A DNA stretch of 64,000 nt, from the NCBI GenBank assembly GCA_045807745.1, contig JBJMGT010000012.1:62001-126000 (forward strand), read 5' to 3'. Below are positions 8,072 through 15,535 of the stretch, one piece after another. Both the position numbers and the translations under genes were made by a program. The stretch's first letter is position 1, and the number at the start of each line of letters is the position of its first letter. This DNA is from QHXQ01 sp045807745. GTDB taxonomy: Bacteria; Acidobacteriota; Blastocatellia; Pyrinomonadales; Pyrinomonadaceae. The notes below the pieces were generated by a model. The model did no database searches, had not been told where the DNA came from, and worked only from the letters and a program-made list of their open reading frames with translations.

Positions 8072-9559
8072 ATGACTTGGCATCCACCCAACCCGATCCG
8101 CTACGAGATACCTGAGACACGCTGGCCCGAAAAGGCAGAGGCCGCGCGGGCGCTGCTGTTTCAACCGCTCAACGTTGGCCCGCTGTCGCTTAACACGCGC
8201 ACGTGGGTGCCGGCGATGGTGCCCTGGCGCGCGACCGCAGATGGCTTCGTTACGCGCGAGAATCTTGATTGGTATAGACGTTTCGCCGAAGGGTGGCCGG
8301 GCGCAATCGTCGTCGAAGCGACGGGCGTGCGTGACATTCCGTCGGGGCCGCTCTTGCGCATCGGGCACGACAGATTTATTCCCGGTCTTAGCCAGTTGGT
8401 CGAAACCGTCCGGCGCGCAAGCGATGGGCACACGCGCCTGCTTATCCAGATCATAGATTTTCTCGCCATCAAACGCCGGCCCGACAAAGATAAATTCTTC
8501 GCGCGCTTCCTCACGCTCGATGAACGCCATCGGCGCGTGCTGACTGAAGCGACTGACGATGAAAGCTGGCTTACCGCCGCCGAGCAAAGCGTGCGCGCGT
8601 TTCTCGCTGCCGCGCCAGCCGAGTTGCTGGAAAAAGTTTTGACTGATCGTGAGCTTGAAGCCCTGCGCATGGGCTACCGCGAGCGCGTGACTGATGTGGA
8701 ACTCGCGCACATACGCGAGCTGCCGCAAGTCTTACCCGACATCTTTGCCGCCGCCGCAAGCCGCGCGCGCGCAGCAGGCTTCGACGGCGTCGAGTTGCAC
8801 TACGCGCACGCTTACACGATGGCCTCTTTTCTCTCCGCGCGCAACGACCGCGCGGACGGCTATGGCGGCGCACGGGAAAATCGTGTGCGCCTGCCGCTCG
8901 AAGTGTACGAAGCGGTGCGCACGCGCGTCGGGCGCGATTACGTCGTCGGTGTGCGCTTCCTCGGCGACGAAGTGATCGCGGGCGGGAGTCGCATCGATGA
9001 TGCCGTTTACTTCGGGCGCGAGTTCGCGCGCGTCGGCTTCGATTATCTCTCGCTCTCGAAGGGCGGGAAGTTCGAGGACGCGCAGCAGCCAAAGGTCGGG
9101 CAGGCGGCTTATCCTTACACCGGCGAGAGCGGCTACGAGTGCATGCCGACCGTGCTCTCAGACGAGCGCGGGCCGTTCGGGCGCAACGTCCCGCTCAGCG
9201 CAGCCATCAAGCGCGCGGTTAACGCTGCTGGCTTCAACACACCTGTCGTCACGACCGGCGGCATCAGCACCTTCGAGCAAGCGGAAGCGATTCTCGCACG
9301 CGGCGATGCAGACATCATCGGCTTCGCCCGCCAAGCGCTCGCCGACCCTGATTGGTTTCGGAAAGTAAGAGCAGGCCGCGGCGACGAAGTCCGCCGCTGC
9401 ACTTACACTAACTACTGCGAAGGTTTAGATCAGGCGCACAAACAGGTGACGTGCAAGCTCTGGGATCGCACGGAGCTTGACGAGCCGGACGTCGCGCGCA
9501 GCGCCGACGGGCGCAGGCGTCTGCTTGCACCGGAGTGGAAGCCGGAAGAAGAGCAATAA
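8072..9559 (+). CDS. Old-yellow-enzyme family NADH:flavin oxidoreductase
   Basis: 495 aa from the ATG in CAACAGATGACTTGG; the open frame extends further upstream but overlaps the kinase 5' end. TIM-barrel OYE motifs are present: an AMVPWRATADGFVT entry loop, the HYAHAY substrate motif (243-248), RNDRADGYGG (about 257-266), TTGGIST and the phosphate-binding DIIGFARQALADPDW. FMN-dependent reductases of this family reduce enoyl or dienoyl groups. It is longer than classic OYEs because of a helical insert at about 130-215. C-terminal cysteines (CTYTNYC and a third 12 residues later) recall dienoyl-CoA-reductase-type members, but the spacing is not a standard FeS motif. It converges on the FAD monooxygenase gene. 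In 2-aminobenzoyl-CoA monooxygenase/reductase the corresponding two activities are fused. Confidence 0.85.
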   Translation: MTWHPPNPIRYEIPETRWPEKAEAARALLFQPLNVGPLSLNTRTWVPAMVPWRATADGFVTRENLDWYRRFAEGWPGAIVVEATGVRDIPSGPLLRIGHDRFIPGLSQLVETVRRASDGHTRLLIQIIDFLAIKRRPDKDKFFARFLTLDERHRRVLTEATDDESWLTAAEQSVRAFLAAAPAELLEKVLTDRELEALRMGYRERVTDVELAHIRELPQVLPDIFAAAASRARAAGFDGVELHYAHAYTMASFLSARNDRADGYGGARENRVRLPLEVYEAVRTRVGRDYVVGVRFLGDEVIAGGSRIDDAVYFGREFARVGFDYLSLSKGGKFEDAQQPKVGQAAYPYTGESGYECMPTVLSDERGPFGRNVPLSAAIKRAVNAAGFNTPVVTTGGISTFEQAEAILARGDADIIGFARQALADPDWFRKVRAGRGDEVRRCTYTNYCEGLDQAHKQVTCKLWDRTELDEPDVARSADGRRRLLAPEWKPEEEQ

Positions 9560-9626
9560 CCACAAAGGCACAAAGGACACAAAGATTAATTCTTATCATC
9601 TTTGTGTCCTTTGGGCCTTTGTGGTT
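9558..9626. terminator. Bidirectional 29-bp stem made of CACAAAGG units
   Basis: The left arm (9558-9586) and right arm (9598-9626) match at 28 of 29 positions with an 11-nt loop. It fills the whole gap between two convergent genes and overlaps both stop codons. Its units ACACAAAGG resemble the elements at 42909, 53922 and 60773, so it is both a repeat element and a probable two-way terminator. Confidence 0.85.
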
Positions 9627-10747
9627 TATTTTGCCGCCTCGTAAGCGCTAATGAACGCCGGGTCGCGCCGCTTCAGATTCGCATAATCGATTTTCTTGCT
9701 GCGCGTCATCAAGCTGAACGCGAATGGCAGCGGCGCAAGGTGCATGTAGTCGCGCGCGTGCTCGAACCAGAGGAGGCTTTCATAAGCCGCTTGCTGGTAC
9801 GCTTCAATCACGGGCTTGCGCACACGCTCGAACTCGGCGAGCGCGGCCCTTACGTCCATGCCTCCCTCGAAGCAGTGCGCGAGCGCGATTGCATCTTCGA
9901 GCGCGAGCTTCGTGCCCGACCCGATGGAGAAGTGCGCCGTGTGCAGCGCGTCGCCGAGCAGGACGATGTTGCGGTGCTGCCAGTGCCGGTTCTTGACGAG
10001 CAGGAAGTTGAGCCACTTCGAGTTGTTCGACAAGAGCGCGTGCCCGCCGAGGTCGGCGCGAAAAACTTCTGCGAGATAGCCCCTAGTCTCTTCGTCCGTC
10101 TGCGCGGCGAAACCTGCGCGCGTCCACGTCTCCTCGTCGCACTCGACGATAAATGTGCTCGTCGTTTGATTGAACTTGTACGAGTGCGCGGCGAAGACGC
10201 CGGCTTGCGTCTCATGAAAGGTGAGCGTCAGCCCGTGAAACAGTTGGTGCGTGCCATACCAGATGTAACGGTTGTGGCGCACGCTCAACTCCGGTTGAAA
10301 GTGTTCACTGTAACGCGCCCGCACCTCGCTGTTCACGCCGTCCGCGCCGACCAGCAGATCGCAATCGGTTAATTGCTCCGGCTCAGACACACTCATGCGG
10401 AAGCGCAGGTCAACACCCAACTCCTGACAGCGCGCCTGCAAGATGTTCAGCAGCCTAATCCGCGCGATGCCTGAGAACTTGTTGCCGCGAATCGTGACGC
10501 GCTCGCCCCTGTGTACCACGTCCACATTGTCCCACGTCGCAAACTCGCGCGTGATCGACTGATAAGATGGCTCGTCGTTGTCACGCAGATACGACAAGGT
10601 CTTGTCTGAGAAGACCACGCCCCACCCGAACGTATCACCCGGCGCATTCCGCTCCAGCACAATGATCTCATGCGCCGGGTTCTGCCGCTTCATCAACAGC
10701 GCGAAATACAACCCGGCAGGGCCACCGCCGATGATGTTAATGTTCAC
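9626..10747 (-). CDS. FAD monooxygenase, 2-aminobenzoyl-CoA / salicylyl-CoA hydroxylase type
   Basis: 373 aa from a GTG. The N-terminal dinucleotide motif is IGGGPAGLYFALLMK (6-20), followed by GWGVVFSDKTL, the DG motif LLVGADGVNSEVR and the FAD-ribityl motif LLGDALHTAHFSIGSGTKLALEDA. This matches the N-terminal half of bifunctional salicylyl-CoA 5-hydroxylase or 2-aminobenzoyl-CoA monooxygenase/reductase; the reductase half is absent and an OYE gene stands convergently next door. The expected reaction is O2-dependent 5-hydroxylation of an aromatic acyl-CoA; the exact substrate cannot be read from sequence. The GTG overlaps the TGA of the upstream 254-aa gene (GTGA), implying translational coupling. 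Confidence 0.82.
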   Translation of the reverse strand: MNINIIGGGPAGLYFALLMKRQNPAHEIIVLERNAPGDTFGWGVVFSDKTLSYLRDNDEPSYQSITREFATWDNVDVVHRGERVTIRGNKFSGIARIRLLNILQARCQELGVDLRFRMSVSEPEQLTDCDLLVGADGVNSEVRARYSEHFQPELSVRHNRYIWYGTHQLFHGLTLTFHETQAGVFAAHSYKFNQTTSTFIVECDEETWTRAGFAAQTDEETRGYLAEVFRADLGGHALLSNNSKWLNFLLVKNRHWQHRNIVLLGDALHTAHFSIGSGTKLALEDAIALAHCFEGGMDVRAALAEFERVRKPVIEAYQQAAYESLLWFEHARDYMHLAPLPFAFSLMTRSKKIDYANLKRRDPAFISAYEAAK

Positions 10748-11508
10748 GACTTTTTTGGCCGCCGCCGTGTCACTCGGTTGGAAATTATTGTGACCTCGCT
10801 CGGGTCAACCGTAGGACTAGGCGTTGGCGGTGCCGCGCCTGATGGAATGATATCAAGCTCGGTCGTTACATCTTCGCGATAGCCACCGTCAATCAGCACG
10901 ATGCGTCCGGCGTCGATATGCCGAATTTTATATAAATATATCAGCGCCCGCTCAGAGCGCGCTTGAGCCTCATGTGCGCGCCCGCGCCGGCCTCCGTAGT
11001 TTATGATGTAACCTTGCGTGCTCGGATTGGCTTTTAACTCATTAGCAAAATTATCTAGTCGCGCTTTCTCATCCCTCCAGCTAATCGCCCCGTACTCATC
11101 GAACTTACTAAACAGGATGCAGCCCGGTATGACTAGTGCTTTATGGGTTGCCGTCTTAATGCAAGCTGCATCCAGCCCTTCAGCCGTAACAGACGCCTCG
11201 ATTGTTTTCCCGAAGGGAACACCCGTTGTGTCAACTGTGATCGCCAGTGTTCCTTGACCATCAATGACTATGCCATCCGAAACAGCCCAATTGAAAATTA
11301 AATGAGACTTAGTGTCCACACCACTGAGCTGGGCCGTGAATGTTATCGGCATGCCGGCCATGACCGTCTCTGGGCCGGTGACAACGAGGATAGGACAGGG
11401 TGAAGCTACCGAAGAAGTTTGCCGTAGGGGCGCTTGCGCCTGAGCATGCGTAGCAGACGGGATGAGCAGTAGAAAAGCGATCCATATCAATTCTGTCTTA
11501 GCCAACAT
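10744..11508 (-). CDS. Secreted acidobacterial protein with OmpA-like C-terminal part
   Basis: 254 aa. A signal peptide (ELIWIAFLLLIPSATHAQAQ) precedes a C-P-I-L-V-V-T-G-P start of an Ig/PKD-like domain (about 38-128, PITFTAQLSGV, FNWAVSDGIVIDGQGTLAIT). The C-terminal part (about 140-230) contains YIINYGGRRGRAHEAQARSE and RHIDAGRIVLIDGGYRED, which resembles an OmpA-type peptidoglycan-binding fold with a substituted core. The tail ends in RRRPKKS. I recognise the pattern from Acidobacteria but know no function. It starts 5 nt after the acyl-CoA dehydrogenase stop and its TGA overlaps the monooxygenase GTG, so an apparent envelope protein is embedded in a catabolic operon. Confidence 0.78.
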   Translation of the reverse strand: MLAKTELIWIAFLLLIPSATHAQAQAPLRQTSSVASPCPILVVTGPETVMAGMPITFTAQLSGVDTKSHLIFNWAVSDGIVIDGQGTLAITVDTTGVPFGKTIEASVTAEGLDAACIKTATHKALVIPGCILFSKFDEYGAISWRDEKARLDNFANELKANPSTQGYIINYGGRRGRAHEAQARSERALIYLYKIRHIDAGRIVLIDGGYREDVTTELDIIPSGAAPPTPSPTVDPSEVTIISNRVTRRRPKKS

Positions 11509-11513
11509 GTCTC

Positions 11514-12692
11514 TCACTCCTTCAACAGCTCTCTTGCAATCACAAGCTTCTGAATCTCTGACGTGCCTTCGTAGATGCGTAGGGCGCGGATGTCGCGGTA
11601 GAGGCGTTCGACGGGGTGGCCGTGGACCAGCCCTGTGCCGCCGTGTATCTGGAGGGCTTCGTCGATGATGCGCCCGGCGGCTTCGGTGGCGAAGAGTTTG
11701 GCTTCGCTGACGGCGCGCGTGAGGCTCGCGGTCAAGCCGGCCACTTCCGCCGCGACGCCCGTGTCGTGCAGGTAGGCGGCGCGATAGACCATCAGGCGCG
11801 CGGCGTCGAGCGCCGTGACCATGTCGGCGAGTTTGGCCTGTATGAGTTGGAACGAGGCGAGCGGCGCGCCGAACTGTTTGCGGCGTTGCGCGTACGCGAG
11901 CGCTTCGTCTAACGCGCGCCGCGCCATGCCGCAGGCGGCTGCGCCGACCGACGCACGGAACGTGTTCATCGTCTGCATGGCGAGATGGAAGCCGTCGCCT
12001 TCCGCGCCGACGCGGTCTTCGGCGGGCACACGTAAATTTGTAAACTCGATCTCGCCGAGCGGGTGCGCCGCCATGAGGCGCGTGCGCTCGCGCACGGAGA
12101 AGCCGGGCATGCGCGCGCCGACGACGAAGGCGGATAACTCTGCGCGCCCATCCGCGCGCGTGCCCGTGCGCGCAAAGACCGTGTAGAAATCTGCTATGCC
12201 AGCGTTCGAGATGAAGCGCTTGCGCCCATCGAGCACGTAAGCATCCGCATCGCGCCGCGCCGTCGTCGCAATCGCGGCCACGTCCGAGCCGGCCTCGGCT
12301 TCGGTCAACGCGAGCGCGGCGATTGCTTTGCCCGTCGCGGCGCGCTCCAACCAGAACTCGCGGACGTGCTCCGGCGCGGCCAGACTCAACGCGTAAGTCC
12401 CCAAGCCCTGCATCACAAACGCGAGATCGGCGAGCGCAGACGAGTAAGCCAACTCTTCGCGGATCAGACACAGCGCCCGCAGATCAAGCTGCGCGCCGGG
12501 GCGCGCGACCGCATAACGCAACAGATCGGCCTCGGCTAATAAAGCGACGAGCGCGCGATAATCCTCGTCCGTCGCCTCTTCGGCCGCGGCCGCGTGCGGC
12601 TCGATCTCGCGCCAGACAAAACTCGCCGCGCTCGCCGCCAGACGTCGGTGCGCTGCTGTGAAGAAAGGCGACTCGGAGCTGAATGAATCCAT
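11514..12692 (-). CDS. Acyl-CoA dehydrogenase
   Basis: 392 aa from MDSFSSES; longer versions would only add repeat-derived codons. FAD/acyl-CoA dehydrogenase landmarks are ALTEAEAGSDVAAI (FAD contact), GRKRFISNAGIADFYTVFART, RKQFGAPLASFQLIQAKLADM and the C-terminal YEGTSEIQKLVIARELL with the catalytic-base region. It should oxidise an acyl-CoA to the 2-enoyl-CoA and pass electrons to ETF in the cytoplasm. It sits between a crotonase and the monooxygenase, all on one strand, so it probably serves ring-derived CoA esters. A GTGACRA palindrome occupies the gap upstream, ending 5 nt before the ATG. Confidence 0.93.
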   Translation of the reverse strand: MDSFSSESPFFTAAHRRLAASAASFVWREIEPHAAAAEEATDEDYRALVALLAEADLLRYAVARPGAQLDLRALCLIREELAYSSALADLAFVMQGLGTYALSLAAPEHVREFWLERAATGKAIAALALTEAEAGSDVAAIATTARRDADAYVLDGRKRFISNAGIADFYTVFARTGTRADGRAELSAFVVGARMPGFSVRERTRLMAAHPLGEIEFTNLRVPAEDRVGAEGDGFHLAMQTMNTFRASVGAAACGMARRALDEALAYAQRRKQFGAPLASFQLIQAKLADMVTALDAARLMVYRAAYLHDTGVAAEVAGLTASLTRAVSEAKLFATEAAGRIIDEALQIHGGTGLVHGHPVERLYRDIRALRIYEGTSEIQKLVIARELLKE

Positions 12693-12697
12693 AAAGA

Positions 12698-12775
12698 GAG
12701 TGACGAGTGACGAGCGGCGAGTGCCAAGTAAGACCAAGTTTTTAACTCGGTACTTGTCACTCGCCACCCGGCACT
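12698..12775. repeat. GTGACRA palindromic micro-repeat between crotonase and acyl-CoA dehydrogenase
   Basis: The left arm ends AGTGACGAGCGGCGAGTGCC-AAGTA (to 12730). The right arm, TACTTGTCACTCGCC-ACCCGGCACT (12751-12775), is complementary at about 21 of 25 positions. The right arm overlaps the last codons of the crotonase gene, giving its AVPGGE tail and TGA. The left arm ends 5 nt from the acyl-CoA dehydrogenase ATG. Confidence 0.85.
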
Positions 12776-13569
12776 GCTTTAGCAAATTCCGGTTCTCGTT
12801 TCTCTGTGAACGCTGTGTACGCTTCGCGGAAGTCGGGGTGTTGGAGGCAGAGCGCCTGCGCCTGTGCTTCCCATTCGAGCGCGGTGTCTAAGCCGACTTC
12901 CAACTCGCGGTTCAGCATCTCTTTCGTCATGGCAAGCGCGAACGCGGGGCCGCGCGCAAGTTTGTCCGCTAGTTCATGTGTTGCCGCCGCCAATTCTTCT
13001 GCGGGCACGACGCGGTTGTAGAGTCCGATCCGCTCGGCCTCCTGCGCGGAGATGAAATCGCCGGTCATCAGTAGCTCCGTTGCCTTCGCCAACCCGATGA
13101 AGCGGGGCAGCAGAAAGCACGCACCCATGTCCGCGCCCGACAAGCCCACCTTGACGAACAGGAACGCGATGCGCGCCGCGTCGCTCGCCACACGCAGGTC
13201 TGCGGCCAACGCGATACATGCGCCCGCACCCGCGACCGTGCCGTTCAAAGAGGCAATGATCGGCTGCGGTAGTTGGCGCATGTTGCGGATCAAGGCACAG
13301 GTCAGACGCGTGAACTCGAGATGCCCGCCGATGTCGAGCGTCTGCAAGTCGCCGATGATGTCGCGCACGTCGCCGCCCGAACAGAAGGCGCGGCCCGTGC
13401 CCGTGATGACGACCGCGCGCACGGACTGCTCGGCGCGCAGCGCCGCGAACGTGTCGGTCAACTCCCGATAGACCTCGAACGTGATCGCATTCAGCCGTTC
13501 GGGCCGGTTCAGTGTAATCGTCGCGACGCCGTCGCGCGCTTCGTAGCGAAAACTGTTGGGCGAAATCAT
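12757..13569 (-). CDS. Enoyl-CoA hydratase/isomerase family protein (crotonase)
   Basis: 270 aa from MISPNSFRYEA. Crotonase oxyanion-hole segments are GRAFCSGGDVRDI and NGTVAGAGACIALA. At the position of the first hydratase glutamate the sequence reads FLFVKVGLSGADMGACFLLP, so that Glu is replaced and an Asp follows, as in PaaG-like isomerases; the second Glu survives in KATELLMTG. Isomerase or another crotonase chemistry is therefore more likely than simple hydration. It lies between the RidA and acyl-CoA dehydrogenase genes. The last residues AVPGGE and the TGA are encoded by a micro-repeat arm, so the native C-terminus was probably replaced or trimmed. Confidence 0.88.
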   Translation of the reverse strand: MISPNSFRYEARDGVATITLNRPERLNAITFEVYRELTDTFAALRAEQSVRAVVITGTGRAFCSGGDVRDIIGDLQTLDIGGHLEFTRLTCALIRNMRQLPQPIIASLNGTVAGAGACIALAADLRVASDAARIAFLFVKVGLSGADMGACFLLPRFIGLAKATELLMTGDFISAQEAERIGLYNRVVPAEELAAATHELADKLARGPAFALAMTKEMLNRELEVGLDTALEWEAQAQALCLQHPDFREAYTAFTEKREPEFAKAVPGGE

Positions 13570-13575
13570 AAGAAA

Positions 13576-13653
13576 ACAGTGACGAGTGACAAGTGACAAG
13601 TGACAAGCGAAAGCATTCTAACTCGTCACTCGTCACTCGTCACTTGTCACTGT
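13576..13653. repeat. GTGACRA palindromic micro-repeat between RidA and crotonase genes
   Basis: Each arm (13576-13608 and 13621-13653) holds four heptamers GTGAC[A/G]A, with a 12-nt loop. The right arm contains the RidA stop (CAG TGA). The left arm ends 6 nt before the crotonase ATG at 13569. It is the clearest copy of this family. Confidence 0.9.
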
Positions 13654-14048
13654 ATGACAGCAATACCTTCAATCTCGACTTGTGCGTCATCTGCAAGCAG
13701 GCTTTTGACTTCGACGAGCGCCATCGCCGGGTAGTGTTGACCCATGCGTGCGCGCCAACGCTCGCCGACCTCGCGCGTGCGCGCCAGATACTCGCGCTTG
13801 TCCGTCACGTAGATGACGAGGCGCGCGATCTGTGCGGGCGTGCCGCCTGCCGCGCGCACGATGGTCAAAACATTGGCGAGCGCGCGGTCGAACTGTGCGA
13901 CAAAGTCCGCGCTCACGATCCGCTGCTGCTCGTCCCAAGCGATCTGCCCCGCGATAAACAACAACGCGCCGCCCGCCGGCACGAGCACGCCGTTCGCATA
14001 ACCGCGCGGGCGACCCAAAGGCTCAGGGTTGATCAGCTCAAACGTCAT
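13647..14048 (-). CDS. RidA/YjgF-family enamine/imine deaminase
   Basis: 133 aa, the usual RidA length. Family features are a PLGRPRGYANGVLVPAGGALLFIAGQIAWDE N-terminal half (GQIAWDE is the typical segment), AQFDRALANVLTIVRAAGGTPAQIARLVIYVTD and the C-terminal YPAMALVEVKSLLADDAQVEIEGIAV. RidA-type proteins hydrolyse reactive enamines and imines to ketones plus ammonia. In this block one could remove the amino group left after dearomatisation of 2-aminobenzoyl-CoA; that role is inference. The stop codon lies inside a GTGACRA repeat arm, and the HEAT-repeat gene ends 19 nt upstream. Confidence 0.9.
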   Translation of the reverse strand: MTFELINPEPLGRPRGYANGVLVPAGGALLFIAGQIAWDEQQRIVSADFVAQFDRALANVLTIVRAAGGTPAQIARLVIYVTDKREYLARTREVGERWRARMGQHYPAMALVEVKSLLADDAQVEIEGIAVIQ

Positions 14049-14067
14049 ATTCGTGTATGGTGCTCGG

Positions 14068-15522
14068 TCAGTGCGCTTCTACTTTGGCGGTGATGCCGAC
14101 AGCTCCGCGGTAGCGGCTGCGCCCAAGGCGGCGGACGACTTCATCAAGGCGACGCACTTCATATAGGCACTCATCGGAGAGACGAGGATAGAGGGCCGCT
14201 TTCACATCGAGCAATAGAGCAATGTCATTGACGGTTGCGCCAGTCAAGATGTGTTTCGGTTCGACGGGCGCTAAAGCCTGATTCTTACTTTCAAGCCTAT
14301 GCTTCTGTTTCCACTCGGCTGCCGCCGTTAAAAGCTCGGCGTGCGTGTAGCCGCGCTCGCCTTGACCTAGCGCAAACCGGCCAGCCTCGCGGCGCTGGCG
14401 CATGTTTTCAATCGCTTGCACGCGCGCCGTTGGTGGCAGGTTGAGATAAGTGTTTAAGCTCAGTTGATATTCTTTCAACTCCTCGTTCAAGTGGGTCAGC
14501 GCCTCTTCGCGCTCGGCTTGGGTCGGCGCTGTTTTGGCATATTGATAAATCGCGTCCACGCCTTCGGCGGTCAGCAGGTGCGTGAGTGCGGCGAATACCT
14601 CACGGCGCAATGCTTCGTCTTTTGCGCTGAGCAGCGGGAGCAGTTGCGCCACTGCGCGCAAGTCCTCGTACTCGTAGAGCGCGAAGGCGGACACGGTTTG
14701 CGCTTTCGGATCATTGGCGCGCAAGCCGGCCAGCAAGAAATCGTAGTCCTGCGGATGACCGTAGACGCCGAGCGCGCGGATAGCGGTGAGCCGCGCGTCG
14801 CCCGTGCCGTTATGCGCGAGTTCGCGGAGCGTGGGCAGGGCTTCGAGATACTGCGCTTGCGCAAGCAGCACAATGGCGGACTCAATCGTGACAGGGTCTT
14901 GGGTTGTGCGGATGATCTCTGCAAGGCGCGGCAAGCCACGCGCGCCGTAGCTGCCCCAGATGAATTCGTGCGTCAGCGGCCACTCTACGTCCATGGCGTG
15001 CTGCGCGAAAAAGACCTTGCCTTTGTCGTCGCGCAAGATGGCTTCAAGCATTGGCAGCGCGCGCGCGTCCTGTGTCCGCGCGGCCTCGACCGATGGGTAG
15101 AAGACGTAATTATAGTTTGCCGTGAGCGGCGTCGTGCGCCAGATGGCGGCGATGTTTCGCGCCTCGTCGAGCTTGCCGATCTCCCAGAGCAGCGCGCTGG
15201 CATTCAGCTTGAAGTAGTCGTCGCGCGCGCCTGCGCTTTCGACGCGCCGCACTTCCTCCTTCAACCGCGCCGTGCCGACAGGGCCTGCTTTACTGATCGT
15301 CTCCCACGCCGCGTCGATCTCTTTCGCTTTGGCTGCCTGTGCCTGTTCGGTTTTGAAGGAATCAGGGCGCACGTGCCGTAGCGCGGTGATGGCGCGTTCC
15401 AACTTGGGAGCGCCTGCGCGCTGGGCCAAGGACGGATGAGCCGGCAAAAACAGAACGACCGTGACCAATAGAATAAGTCTGTGCCGCGCCAGCATTATTA
15501 TTGCGTGCTTCATGTCTGCCAT
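14068..15522 (-). CDS. Secreted HEAT-repeat protein
   Basis: About 484 aa from MADMKHAII (or 481 from the next Met). The signal peptide is RLILLVTVVLFLPAHPSLAQ. The middle (about 150-370) shows HEAT-like helical pairs: ALPMLEAILRDD, GLPRLAEIIRTTQDPVTIESAIVLL, ALPTLRELAHNGTGDARLTAIRALGVYG and AVAQLLPLLSAKDEALRREVFAAL. This suggests a periplasmic protein-binding scaffold. The C-terminal quarter (EERGYTH-like, AAAEWKQKHRLE, DVKAALYPRLSDECLYEVRRLDE) is unrecognised. It starts 13 nt after the SDR stop and reads into RidA, so it is probably co-transcribed with the catabolic genes. No enzymatic motif seen. Confidence 0.75.
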   Translation of the reverse strand: MADMKHAIIMLARHRLILLVTVVLFLPAHPSLAQRAGAPKLERAITALRHVRPDSFKTEQAQAAKAKEIDAAWETISKAGPVGTARLKEEVRRVESAGARDDYFKLNASALLWEIGKLDEARNIAAIWRTTPLTANYNYVFYPSVEAARTQDARALPMLEAILRDDKGKVFFAQHAMDVEWPLTHEFIWGSYGARGLPRLAEIIRTTQDPVTIESAIVLLAQAQYLEALPTLRELAHNGTGDARLTAIRALGVYGHPQDYDFLLAGLRANDPKAQTVSAFALYEYEDLRAVAQLLPLLSAKDEALRREVFAALTHLLTAEGVDAIYQYAKTAPTQAEREEALTHLNEELKEYQLSLNTYLNLPPTARVQAIENMRQRREAGRFALGQGERGYTHAELLTAAAEWKQKHRLESKNQALAPVEPKHILTGATVNDIALLLDVKAALYPRLSDECLYEVRRLDEVVRRLGRSRYRGAVGITAKVEAH

Positions 15523-15535
15523 CGTGAAGCTGAGA

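Noticed and set aside
11509..12471. Long 5' extension of the 254-aa protein frame
   Set aside because: It is an Arg-rich out-of-frame shadow of the acyl-CoA dehydrogenase; the signal peptide at 11508 marks the real start.
12757..12759. TGA stops as selenocysteine codons, given the nearby selC
   Set aside because: Stops at 12757, 13647 and 62974 lie in repeat arms and are not followed by conserved coding sequence; no other interrupted gene was evident.
12698..13653. CRISPR-like array of GTGACRA units
   Set aside because: Units are contiguous heptamers in inverted arms with no unique spacers and no cas genes.
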